Shown here piece by piece: positions 8,175 to 14,876 of a stretch of DNA of 64,000 nucleotides. This stretch comes from Micavibrio sp. Its GTDB lineage: Bacteria; Pseudomonadota; Alphaproteobacteria; Micavibrionales; Micavibrionaceae. The notes below the pieces were generated by a model that was not told the origin of the DNA, ran no database searches, and saw only the letters and a list, made by a program, of their open reading frames with translations. Position 1 is the stretch's first letter. Each line of letters begins with the position of its first letter. The position numbers and the translations under genes were made by a program. Location of the stretch: positions 51,252 to 115,251 of the forward strand of contig JAPJRC010000001.1 of assembly GCA_030824805.1 (NCBI GenBank), written 5' to 3'.

Positions 8175-8729
8175 ATGGAACAAAATGACAGCGTTTGCGA
8201 ATCGGGCACAGACCTTCCAACATCGCCACAGGCATTGATGGATCATCTGCGCGGTTTGGGGATTGAGTTTACACTCAGCCACCACAAGGCTGTTTTTACG
8301 GTTGCCGAGAGCGAAGCGATCGACAAGCAGATAGAGGGCACGCATTGCCGGAACCTGTTTTTGCGCGACAGAAAGAAAAACAATTTTCTGCTGGTTCTGC
8401 AGAATTCGACCAAGGTCGATATTAAAAAACTTCCTGAAGTAATAGGCTCGGACAAGTTGTCATTTGGTTCGGCAGACAGGCTTTGGGAATATCTGGGTGT
8501 GCGGCCCGGCTCTGTATGTCCCTATGCCATCATCAACGACAATGACCGGAATGTAAAAATCCTGCTGGATAAAAGCATGATGGAAACGGAAATCGTAAAT
8601 TACCATCCGCTTTTAAACACCATGACGATAGGTGTGCGCCCGGCCGATTTGACGAAATTCATTGAAAGTACCGGGCATGCCGCCCATATCGTGGATCTGG
8701 AACAAGCAGCACCGGACGAGGAAGCATAA
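8175..8729 (+). CDS. ProX/YbaK-type aminoacyl-tRNA deacylase
   Basis: Members of this family hydrolyse mischarged tRNA, most often Ala-tRNA-Pro or Cys-tRNA-Pro, in trans to prolyl-tRNA synthetase. The domain covers about residues 17-170. Family marks are HKAVFTVAES near the start, the GTHCRNLFLRDRKKN block with the conserved lysine region, and the glycine-rich LGVRPGSVCPYAI and NDNDRNVKILLDK blocks. Its length and blocks fit the ProX/PrdX subgroup best. The stop codon overlaps the start of the YbbN gene by one base, so the two are co-translated. Both products deal with protein quality, which may explain the pairing. Confidence 0.85.
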   Translation: MEQNDSVCESGTDLPTSPQALMDHLRGLGIEFTLSHHKAVFTVAESEAIDKQIEGTHCRNLFLRDRKKNNFLLVLQNSTKVDIKKLPEVIGSDKLSFGSADRLWEYLGVRPGSVCPYAIINDNDRNVKILLDKSMMETEIVNYHPLLNTMTIGVRPADLTKFIESTGHAAHIVDLEQAAPDEEA

Positions 8730-9679
8730 TGGCACTATTTGGAATAAAACCGCCGAAGCAGGAAACAGGCGCAGCACCAGCGACAGCCGCGGGCGCTTCT
8801 GTGTTCGATGTCACCACGCAGGATTTTGAAGCGCGTGTTGTACACGCATCGATGGAAAAACCTGTTCTGGTGGATTTCTGGGCGCCTTGGTGCGGACCAT
8901 GCAAGCAATTGATGCCGATCCTGGAAACCGAGGTTAACGCAGCGAACGGGGAAGTGTTGCTGGCCAAGGTGAATATCGATGAAAATCCTGAATTGGCGCA
9001 GGCCCTGCGCATTCAATCCGTGCCAACCGTCATGGCGTTTTTTCAGGGACAGCCGGTAACCGGTTTTGCCGGTGCGAGGCCGCAATCCGAAATTAAAAAC
9101 CTGATCGCACAGTTGGTGAAGATAGCCAAATCCAGCAAGCCCGACGCCATCGATGTGCCCGCCGCGCTGGCCCAGGCGGCGCAGATGATGACCCAGGGCG
9201 ATATGCAGGGCGCGCAGGAAATTTATATCCAGATCCTGCAGCAGGATCAAAACAACGTGGATGCTTATGTCGGTATGGTGCGTCTGTTGATTGCCGCGGG
9301 TGCGCTCGAACATGCGGAAGGTTTTATCACACAGGCCCCGGAAGCTATCGCGAAAAACCCTAACTTTGCGGCCGCGCAAACCGCGCTTGAAATTGCCAAA
9401 GGTGCCGGTGAAGCCAATGCCAAGTTGCAGCCTTTGCTAAAACGCTCCGCGCAAAACCCTGAAGACCACCAGGCCCGGTTTGATCTGGCGCAGGCGCAGT
9501 TTGCCGCAGGGCAAAAAGCCGAGGCGGTCGATAATTTTCTAATGATTGTTAAGTCAGATCGCGGCTGGAATGACGAGGCTGCGCGCAAGGAATTGTTACG
9601 TTGTTTCGAGGCCTTGGGCTTTGCAGACCCTCTTTCGATAGATGGGCGCAAAAAACTTTCGCGTATCCTGTTTTCTTAA
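8729..9679 (+). CDS. ybbN: Thioredoxin-TPR co-chaperone YbbN (CnoX)
   Basis: CnoX/YbbN is a holdase that protects unfolding proteins during oxidative stress and hands them to GroEL. The N-terminal thioredoxin domain (about residues 22-130) carries an intact WAPWCGPCKQ active site near residues 50-59, so this protein should be redox-active. E. coli YbbN lacks the CxxC, whereas Caulobacter CnoX has it. The C-terminal part (about 150-316) is a run of TPR-like helical hairpins rich in A, Q and E. A perfect 26-bp palindrome covers the stop codon. The length of 316 is typical for alphaproteobacteria. Confidence 0.93.
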   Translation: MALFGIKPPKQETGAAPATAAGASVFDVTTQDFEARVVHASMEKPVLVDFWAPWCGPCKQLMPILETEVNAANGEVLLAKVNIDENPELAQALRIQSVPTVMAFFQGQPVTGFAGARPQSEIKNLIAQLVKIAKSSKPDAIDVPAALAQAAQMMTQGDMQGAQEIYIQILQQDQNNVDAYVGMVRLLIAAGALEHAEGFITQAPEAIAKNPNFAAAQTALEIAKGAGEANAKLQPLLKRSAQNPEDHQARFDLAQAQFAAGQKAEAVDNFLMIVKSDRGWNDEAARKELLRCFEALGFADPLSIDGRKKLSRILFS

Positions 9680-9690
9680 GAAAACAGGAT
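9665..9690. repeat. Perfect 26-bp palindrome across the ybbN stop codon
   Basis: The two 13-base halves meet at 9677/9678 with no loop and no mismatch, and the ybbN TAA (9677-9679) sits at the centre. There is no T-run, so it is not a standard terminator. It could act as an mRNA 3'-end stabiliser, a dimeric-protein operator for the Lon-N gene 14 bp downstream, or a weak terminator. Confidence 0.7.
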
Positions 9691-9703
9691 TATATTACTC
9701 AAC

Positions 9704-10345
9704 ATGACTGTCCAGAAGCCCAAGCATACCTATGAGGATCTCCCAGGCGAGCTGCCCGTTTTTCCGCTCGCCGGTGTGCTTCTTTTGCCGCGTGGCCAAT
9801 TGCCTTTGAATATCTTCGAGCCACGATATCTTTCCATGATCGACGATGCCATAGCAAGCCACAGGTTGGTCGGCATGGTGCAGACCAGGGAAGATGGCAG
9901 CCTTTACAAAATTGGATGCGCCGGTCGTATCACGAGTTTCAACGAAACCCATGATGGCCGCAACGAAATCGTCCTGACCGGCGTGTGCCGTTTTAAAATT
10001 GACGATGAGCTTGGCCAAAAAGATGGATATCGCCGCGTAAAGGCCGACTGGTCTGAGTTCAAAAGAGACACCGAGCCCATGGGTTGTCTGGATATGGATC
10101 GCGGCAGACTTAAGAAGCTGCTGAAAAACTATTTCGAACAGCAAGGCCTCACGTGCAGCTGGGATGCGGTTGACAATGCGGCGGATGAAAAGCTGATTAC
10201 GTCTCTGGCCATGATCTGTCCGTTTGAGGCCAAAGAAAAGCAGGCCTTGCTTGAGGCCCCATGCTGCAAGGAGCGTGCAAGGCTGTTCATGACCCTTCTG
10301 GAAATGGAAGCGTCCGGTGGCTGTGGTTGCGGCCACAAGCATTGA
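9704..10345 (+). CDS. LON substrate-binding domain (peptidase S16 N-domain) protein
   Basis: This is a stand-alone version of the substrate-recognition domain of Lon protease, without ATPase or protease domains. It shows [33 protein letters not shown] blocks (residues about 18-45) and the GCAGRI, FNETHDG and VLTGVCRF segments. The length of 213 is typical. Its cellular role is not settled; it may bind protein substrates or act as an adaptor. The protein ends in a Cys/His-rich CGCGHKH tail that may bind metal. It lies between ybbN and the Trm112-like gene, all on the same strand. Confidence 0.85.
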   Translation: MTVQKPKHTYEDLPGELPVFPLAGVLLLPRGQLPLNIFEPRYLSMIDDAIASHRLVGMVQTREDGSLYKIGCAGRITSFNETHDGRNEIVLTGVCRFKIDDELGQKDGYRRVKADWSEFKRDTEPMGCLDMDRGRLKKLLKNYFEQQGLTCSWDAVDNAADEKLITSLAMICPFEAKEKQALLEAPCCKERARLFMTLLEMEASGGCGCGHKH

Positions 10346-10377
10346 TCCGGTCTGGAAATGCGGCTATACATTCCCTT

Positions 10378-10548
10378 ATGGCTTCCATTGATCCCAAACT
10401 GCTTGAACTGCTCGTTTGCCCTTTGACCAAGGTGCCTTTGCGCTATGATTCAGCAAAGCAGGAACTCATTTCCGATCAAGCCGGTCTTGCCTATCCCATC
10501 CGTGACGGCATTCCTGTCATGCTCATCGAAGAAGCGCGGAAGATCTGA
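10378..10548 (+). CDS. Trm112-like protein (UPF0434/YcaR family), 56 aa
   Basis: A small zinc-ribbon-like protein of the Trm112 family, related to activator subunits of methyltransferases. The family blocks [12 protein letters not shown]-x-Y and the [19 protein letters not shown]-terminus are all present. Only one of the usual Cys pairs is present, as is normal for the bacterial YcaR group. The ATG at 10378 starts the conserved part; a longer frame from 10261 overlaps the previous gene and adds unrelated residues, so I reject it. The partner methyltransferase is unknown. Confidence 0.87.
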   Translation: MASIDPKLLELLVCPLTKVPLRYDSAKQELISDQAGLAYPIRDGIPVMLIEEARKI

Positions 10549-10577
10549 TTGACTCTTTAGGCCCATTTTCGTAAAAA
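10549..10577 (+). promoter_or_regulatory. Candidate leuA promoter
   Basis: TTGACT (10549-10554) lies 17 bp from TAAAAA (10572-10577). The expected start point, about 10584-10586, falls on the ATG of the leucine leader peptide, so the leader may be leaderless. Confidence 0.5.
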
Positions 10578-10585
10578 TACCCTCT

Positions 10586-10639
10586 ATGGCACGCCAACAC
10601 AGCGCACTACTCCTCGGCCTCCTCCTTATGACCCCCTGA
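10586..10639 (+). CDS. leuL: Leucine leader peptide of leuA (17 aa)
   Basis: The frame encodes MARQHSALLLGLLLMTP and then a stop. Six of 17 codons are leucine, in two runs of three, with four CTC, one CTA and one CTT and no CTG. It lies about 95 bp before leuA, and inverted repeats begin at its stop codon. This is the classic layout for ribosome-mediated attenuation, in which lack of charged leucyl-tRNA stalls the ribosome on the Leu codons. The candidate promoter places the transcript start at or very near the ATG, as reported for trp leaders in rhizobia. It is too short to be found by usual gene callers. Confidence 0.8.
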   Translation: MARQHSALLLGLLLMTP

Positions 10640-10678
10640 CGGGTTATGAGGCCAGATTGCATGGCCTACCTTCAGGGG
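10633..10678 (+). promoter_or_regulatory. Candidate leuA attenuator hairpins
   Basis: Nested inverted repeats overlap the end of the leader peptide: an outer stem CCCCTGA (10633-10639) with TCAGGGG (10672-10678), and an inner stem AGGCCA (10649-10654) with TGGCCT (10662-10667). A ribosome stalled on the Leu codons would leave the outer 5' arm free, while one at the stop codon would cover it. No T-run follows, so control may be by Rho or by translation of leuA rather than by an intrinsic terminator. Confidence 0.5.
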
Positions 10679-10731
10679 ATCAAATCGATACAATCAAAAC
10701 AGAACCGATTTAATTGAGGAGCCTTCAGGCC

Positions 10732-12291
10732 ATGACCACCGCCCAAAATTCCAGTGACCGTATTATTATTTTCGACACCACGTTGCGTGACGGCGAGCAA
10801 TCCCCGGGATGCTCTATGAATCTCGAAGAGAAGCTGCGCATGGCGCGCCTGCTCGACGAGATGGGCGTGGATGTTATCGAAGCCGGTTTTCCAATCGCAT
10901 CGCCCGGCGATTTTGAAGCCGTGCACGAAATTGCAAAAGTCATCAAACGCGCCACCGTCTGCGGCCTTTCCCGCGCTATCGAGCGCGACATCGACGTGGC
11001 TGGCGAAGCATTGAAGGTTGCAAAAAATCCGCGCATACACACCTTCATCTCTACATCGCCGCAGCATATGCGTTACCAATTGCAGATGGATGAAGAGCAG
11101 GTTCTGGAATCAGTTGTGGCATCTGTTACGCGCGCACGTAAATACACGGACAATGTGGAATGGTCGGCCATGGACGCAACGCGTTCCGATTGGGATTTCC
11201 TGTGCCGCGCGATCGACGCAGCCATACGCTCCGGTGCCACGACGATCAATATTCCTGATACGGTGGGTTATGCCGTTCCGGAAGAATATGCCGATCTTAT
11301 CCGCTCTATCCGCAACAAGGTTGTCGATATCGATAAATGCGTGATCTCCACCCACTGTCACAACGATCTGGGCCTTGCCGTAGCGAACTCGCTGGCCGGT
11401 GTTACCGCAGGCGCCCGGCAGATAGAATGCACGATCAACGGTATCGGCGAGCGTGCGGGTAATGCTGCGCTGGAAGAAGTGGTGATGGCGCTAAAGACAC
11501 GCGCCGACAAGATGCCGTATGAGTGCGGTATCGATTCCACGATGATTATGAAAGCGTCGCGCACGCTGGCCAATACAATCGGTTTCTCTGTGCAGCCGAA
11601 CAAAGCGATCGTGGGTGCAAATGCCTTCGCGCATGAAAGCGGAATCCACCAGGACGGCGTTTTGAAGAATGCCTCGACATATGAAATCATGACGCCGGAA
11701 TCGGTTGGCCTTACACGCTCCGAACTGGTGCTCGGAAAACATTCAGGCCGTCATGCTTTGAAATCCCGTGTGGCCGAACTGGGTTATGAGTTGGGCGACA
11801 ACGCGCTGAACGATCTGTTCAAGCGCTTTAAGGATCTTGCTGATAAAAAGAAACAGGTCTTTGATGACGATATCATCGCCTTGATCGAAGATGCTGTCGG
11901 CACGCAGGATGATGCTATCCGTTTCCAGACGTTGCAGGTGGTTGCGGGATCAAAAGGTCCGCAAACAGCAGAACTGGAACTTACGGTCAACGGCGAGACC
12001 AAAACGGCCAAAGTGGAAGGCAATGGGCCGGTGGATGCTATCTTCAAGGCTATTCGTGAAATCATTCCACACGACGACGCGACACTTCAGCTCTATCAGG
12101 TGCACGCCGTTACGGGCGGTACAGATGCGCAAGCCGAAGTTACGGTTCGTCTGGAAGAAAACGGAAAGACCGTAAACGGGCAAGGGGCTGATGCCGACAC
12201 GCTTGTGGCCTCCGCACGTGCCTATGTTCATGCGCTGAACAAGCTGGTCACCAAACGCGCAAAGACCAAACCGGCAGAAGAGGCCGCCTAA
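10732..12291 (+). CDS. leuA: 2-isopropylmalate synthase
   Basis: LeuA condenses acetyl-CoA with 2-oxoisovalerate, the first committed step of leucine synthesis. The TIM-barrel catalytic domain begins with [12 protein letters not shown] near residue 14, and metal ligands are in [10 protein letters not shown]. Then come [10 protein letters not shown] and HESGIHQDG. The C-terminal 130 residues form the regulatory LeuA dimer domain that binds leucine. I start at the ATG at 10732, with TTGAGGAG about 9 bp upstream, giving 519 residues; the TTG at 10714 is part of the ribosome site. Expression is probably controlled by the upstream leucine leader, and enzyme activity by leucine feedback. Confidence 0.96.
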   Translation: MTTAQNSSDRIIIFDTTLRDGEQSPGCSMNLEEKLRMARLLDEMGVDVIEAGFPIASPGDFEAVHEIAKVIKRATVCGLSRAIERDIDVAGEALKVAKNPRIHTFISTSPQHMRYQLQMDEEQVLESVVASVTRARKYTDNVEWSAMDATRSDWDFLCRAIDAAIRSGATTINIPDTVGYAVPEEYADLIRSIRNKVVDIDKCVISTHCHNDLGLAVANSLAGVTAGARQIECTINGIGERAGNAALEEVVMALKTRADKMPYECGIDSTMIMKASRTLANTIGFSVQPNKAIVGANAFAHESGIHQDGVLKNASTYEIMTPESVGLTRSELVLGKHSGRHALKSRVAELGYELGDNALNDLFKRFKDLADKKKQVFDDDIIALIEDAVGTQDDAIRFQTLQVVAGSKGPQTAELELTVNGETKTAKVEGNGPVDAIFKAIREIIPHDDATLQLYQVHAVTGGTDAQAEVTVRLEENGKTVNGQGADADTLVASARAYVHALNKLVTKRAKTKPAEEAA

Positions 12292-12359
12292 ATCAAGCCT
12301 GTTGATAATTTTATAAGGAGATTCCGCCGCGCTATGGCGGGAAGCGGAGCGCGCGTATC

Positions 12360-12386
12360 TTGGAAAGAACGAATCATTCTTTCCAA
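12360..12386 (+). promoter_or_regulatory. Hairpin covering the porin ribosome-binding region
   Basis: A 10-bp perfect stem (12360-12369 with 12377-12386, 7-nt loop) ends on the first bases of AAGG (12385-12388), the likely ribosome site of the porin gene starting at 12396. Folding would partly hide that site. Confidence 0.5.
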
Positions 12387-12395
12387 GGTTGTTCC

Positions 12396-13124
12396 ATGAA
12401 AAAATATATTCTTTTTAGCGTTGCTATGTTGGCTATCTCGGTTCCCGCCATGGCTGCCGAGGAAAACATCCCCGGTGATTTCTCAACGACAATCGGTTTT
12501 GTGTCCGAATATTCCTTCCGGGGTATATCGCAGAGCGACGAAAGCCCTGCGCTGCAAGGTTCTATAGACTGGAGCCACGATTCCGGTTTTTATGCCGGTG
12601 TATGGGGTTCCAACGTCGATTTCAACGACGGTGATGAAGCCCATGTGGAAACGGACATATACGCAGGCTATAGCGGAGAGCTGGAACGCTTTACCTACGA
12701 TGTCGGCGCCATTTACTACGGTTATCCGGGCGCAGATTCCGATCTCGATTACGATTTCTACGAAGGTGCATTCTCGCTGGGTTATGATTTCGACGTGGTT
12801 GCTCTTTCGGCGGCGGTGAACTATTCGCCGGATTATTTTGCCAGCTCGGGTGATGCCACCTATCTGGCAGGGTATGTCGATGTGCCTGTGCCGTTCCTTC
12901 CCTATGATGCAAAAGTCAGCGGAAATGTCGGACATCAGTGGATCGAAGACAATGACGCGTTTGGCGTAGAAGATTACATGGATTGGGGGATCGGCCTTTC
13001 CGCCAATATCGAAGGATTTGATGTCGGGGTCCGCTACATCGACACGGATCTGGACGAGACAGAGGACTGTGCAGACGGTTGCGAAGAGCGCGTTATTTTC
13101 TCAATTTCCAAATCTTTGCCATAA
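12396..13124 (+). CDS. TorF-family outer-membrane porin (Gcw_chp family)
   Basis: An outer-membrane beta-barrel of the TorF/Gcw_chp family (TIGR02001 type). A signal peptide (residues 1-20, KKYILFSVAMLAISVPAMA, cleaved after AMA) precedes the hallmark opening DFSTTIGFVSEYSFRGISQS. The rest alternates aromatic-rich strands with D-rich turns (NVDFNDGDEAHVETDIYAGY), and the C-terminus VIFSISKSLP is barrel-like. The chosen ATG at 12396 fits the signal peptide; the frame extends 12 residues upstream without purpose. A hairpin overlaps its ribosome site. Solute specificity is unknown. Confidence 0.9.
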   Translation: MKKYILFSVAMLAISVPAMAAEENIPGDFSTTIGFVSEYSFRGISQSDESPALQGSIDWSHDSGFYAGVWGSNVDFNDGDEAHVETDIYAGYSGELERFTYDVGAIYYGYPGADSDLDYDFYEGAFSLGYDFDVVALSAAVNYSPDYFASSGDATYLAGYVDVPVPFLPYDAKVSGNVGHQWIEDNDAFGVEDYMDWGIGLSANIEGFDVGVRYIDTDLDETEDCADGCEERVIFSISKSLP

Positions 13125-13127
13125 TAC

Positions 13128-13156
13128 TTGAAATCGATGGGAGTTTACGCTATAAA
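13128..13156 (+). promoter_or_regulatory. Candidate housekeeping promoter for the small exported protein
   Basis: TTGAAA (13128-13133), a 17-bp spacer, then TATAAA (13151-13156). This is close to consensus and lies 38 bp before the ATG at 13194, starting just after the porin stop codon. Confidence 0.6.
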
Positions 13157-13193
13157 CCTCCATCCGGTTTTAAAATTTAAAAGGACGTTTCCT

Positions 13194-13460
13194 ATGAAAA
13201 ACATTGTAAAACAATTGCTTGTACTTGTGATGCTGGTTGCCGCTGTTCCTGCGATTGCCGCAGAAGGCCCGACCAAAGGCACAAAATCCTACCAAAATGC
13301 CCGTTCCGAAAACCCGGCACAGCCGCAGACGGATGCGCAGGCTTCAGCGGAAGATGTTTCCGAGATCGCTCCGGCGGCTGGCGACACGTCTGAAGCTCAA
13401 GAGCCAGGCGAGCAGGTAAAAACGATGCGCGAAGAAATGCGCCTGCCACGCAAAAACTAA
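13194..13460 (+). CDS. Small exported protein, 88 aa
   Basis: Not recognised. The first 23 residues form a clear signal peptide (KNIVKQLLVLVMLVAAVPAIAA, cleavage after AIA-A). The mature part is about 65 residues, highly polar, rich in A, E, Q, S and P, and probably disordered (AQPQTDAQASAEDVSE). An AAAAGGA ribosome site precedes the ATG at 13194; the longer frame upstream runs through the promoter and is rejected. It has its own near-consensus promoter and ends in a strong terminator, so it is a single-gene unit. Location is probably periplasmic. Confidence 0.7.
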   Translation: MKNIVKQLLVLVMLVAAVPAIAAEGPTKGTKSYQNARSENPAQPQTDAQASAEDVSEIAPAAGDTSEAQEPGEQVKTMREEMRLPRKN

Positions 13461-13475
13461 TTATGGTCTTATATG

Positions 13476-13506
13476 CAAAAAGCCGGCTTCCAAGCCGGCT
13501 TTTTTG
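13476..13506. terminator. Bidirectional terminator
   Basis: A 10-bp GC-rich stem (13480-13489 with 13492-13501, two-base loop) has an A-run before it and a T-run after it. It serves the small exported protein (+) and the NYN gene (-), whose stop is at 13518. Confidence 0.88.
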
Positions 13507-13517
13507 TGTCTGAGCGA

Positions 13518-14138
13518 TTAGTGTGTGTGATTGCTGAAAGGCCCGTCGTTCTCGCCGCCGGATTTGGGGGAAGAGGGGTTGCGGGCAATTTCTGCTTTCA
13601 ATGTTTCAAGATCGAGGAAAAAATCTGCCTGTCGGCGCAATTCATCGGCGACCATAGGCGGATTTGACTGAATGGTGCTGACAACGGTTACACGCACGCC
13701 CTTGCGCTGTACGGCCTCCAAAAGCCGGCGGAAATCACCGTCTCCCGAGAAAAGAATGATGTGGTCGACATTGTCAGCCATTTCCATGACATCGATGGCA
13801 AGTTCAATATCCATATTGCCTTTGATTTTACGACGACCCTGTGAATCCACAAATTCTTTCGTGGGCTTGGTCACCATCGTGTAGCCGTTGTAATCGAGCC
13901 AGTCGACCAGCGGGCGAATTGGTGAGTAATCGGTATCTTCTACGAGTGCTGTGTAATAGAAAGCGCGCACCAGTCGTCCACAGGATGCGCCCCAAGACAA
14001 AAGTTTGCGATAATCGATATCGAAATCAAGGCTGCGGGCAGCCGCGTACAAATTTGAGCCATCGATAAACATGGCGACTTTGTCTTCGGCATAAAAAGGC
14101 AGCATGGAATCTTCTTTGAATTTTTTTGTGCTACCCAT
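13518..14138 (-). CDS. NYN-domain protein (LabA/DUF88 family), putative RNase
   Basis: NYN domains are PIN-like nuclease folds, often acting on RNA. The conserved acidic residues are visible: AMFIDGSNLY near residues 22-31, KGNMDIELAIDVM near 107-119 and ILFSGDGDFRRLLEAV near 127-142. VTVVSTIQ and a leucine-rich helix close the domain. The C-terminal 20 residues are polar and probably disordered. The length of 206 matches the LabA group. An AGGA site precedes the ATG. It is divergent from rpoZ. The RNA target is unknown. Confidence 0.85.
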   Translation of the reverse strand: MGSTKKFKEDSMLPFYAEDKVAMFIDGSNLYAAARSLDFDIDYRKLLSWGASCGRLVRAFYYTALVEDTDYSPIRPLVDWLDYNGYTMVTKPTKEFVDSQGRRKIKGNMDIELAIDVMEMADNVDHIILFSGDGDFRRLLEAVQRKGVRVTVVSTIQSNPPMVADELRRQADFFLDLETLKAEIARNPSSPKSGGENDGPFSNHTH

Positions 14139-14265
14139 TTTTGTCCTATTTTTTGCTATTTTTATTGGCGATAATACATTAGATGGATCTTATATTAACC
14201 AATAAGGGCCTGTCCACACAATTTCAACGCATGATAGGTGGTTAAGTTCCCTGCCTATAAAATGG

Positions 14266-14294
14266 TTGCAAGAGCCCTCAAAAATACCTATACC
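14266..14294 (+). promoter_or_regulatory. Candidate rpoZ promoter
   Basis: TTGCAA (14266-14271), 17 bp, then TATACC (14289-14294), 36 bp before the rpoZ start codon. Confidence 0.45.
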
Positions 14295-14329
14295 TTCTCT
14301 GTTATTTAAGCCGAAAAGAAGGAATTTCC

Positions 14330-14725
14330 ATGGCCCGCGTGACCGTTGAAGACTGCGTTGAAAAACTCCCCAATCGTTTCGAACTGGTTATGGTTGCTGC
14401 CCAGCGCGCCCGTAAAATCGGTTCTGGTGCCGCGCTCACGCTGGACCGCGACAATGACAAAAACCCTGTTGTTGCCCTTCGCGAAATCGCGGAAGAAACC
14501 GTCAATATTGAAGAGTTGAAGGAAGAAATCATCCGCGGCAAGCAACGCATCATCGCAATGGATGACGATGGTGAAGACGTTGTCGACTCCATGGAAGGCG
14601 AAGAAGAATGGAAAGCCATGGCGCGCGGCGCCGGCTCCTTCACGATGGACGCTGATGAGGACGAGGATGAAGACACCGAACCAGGCCTCGAAGACATGGC
14701 CGGCGGCGACGTAGACGAAGAGTAG
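14330..14725 (+). CDS. rpoZ: DNA-directed RNA polymerase omega subunit
   Basis: Omega helps fold and hold the beta' subunit. The family core is clear: ARVTVEDC at the N-terminus, [16 protein letters not shown] near residues 16-31, and [11 protein letters not shown] near 46-56. The protein is 131 residues, longer than E. coli omega (91), because of a very acidic C-terminal tail ([17 protein letters not shown]). Such tails are common in alphaproteobacteria. GAAGGAA lies before the ATG, and a strong terminator follows, so rpoZ and rsh are adjacent but probably separately transcribed in part. Confidence 0.95.
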   Translation: MARVTVEDCVEKLPNRFELVMVAAQRARKIGSGAALTLDRDNDKNPVVALREIAEETVNIEELKEEIIRGKQRIIAMDDDGEDVVDSMEGEEEWKAMARGAGSFTMDADEDEDEDTEPGLEDMAGGDVDEE

Positions 14726-14741
14726 TCTTCCCCGAGAATTT

Positions 14742-14770
14742 AAAAAAGGCCGGTTTTTCCGGCCTTTTTT
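14742..14770 (+). terminator. Intrinsic terminator after rpoZ
   Basis: An A-run and GGCCGG pair with CCGGCC and a run of six T, with a short T-rich loop. It lies 16 bp after the rpoZ stop codon. Confidence 0.9.
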
Positions 14771-14876
14771 GTATCTGCCCTAGAGCTATCTTAATCAAAT
14801 CTTCGTGATTTTGCGATCATATCATGATAGATTTTTAACGGAATCAAACTCTTAACGGAAAGCTGCACGAACCGTC

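Noticed and set aside
12322..12343. GC-rich hairpin after leuA as terminator
   Set aside because: The 7-bp stem is not followed by T residues; it may still be a processing site.
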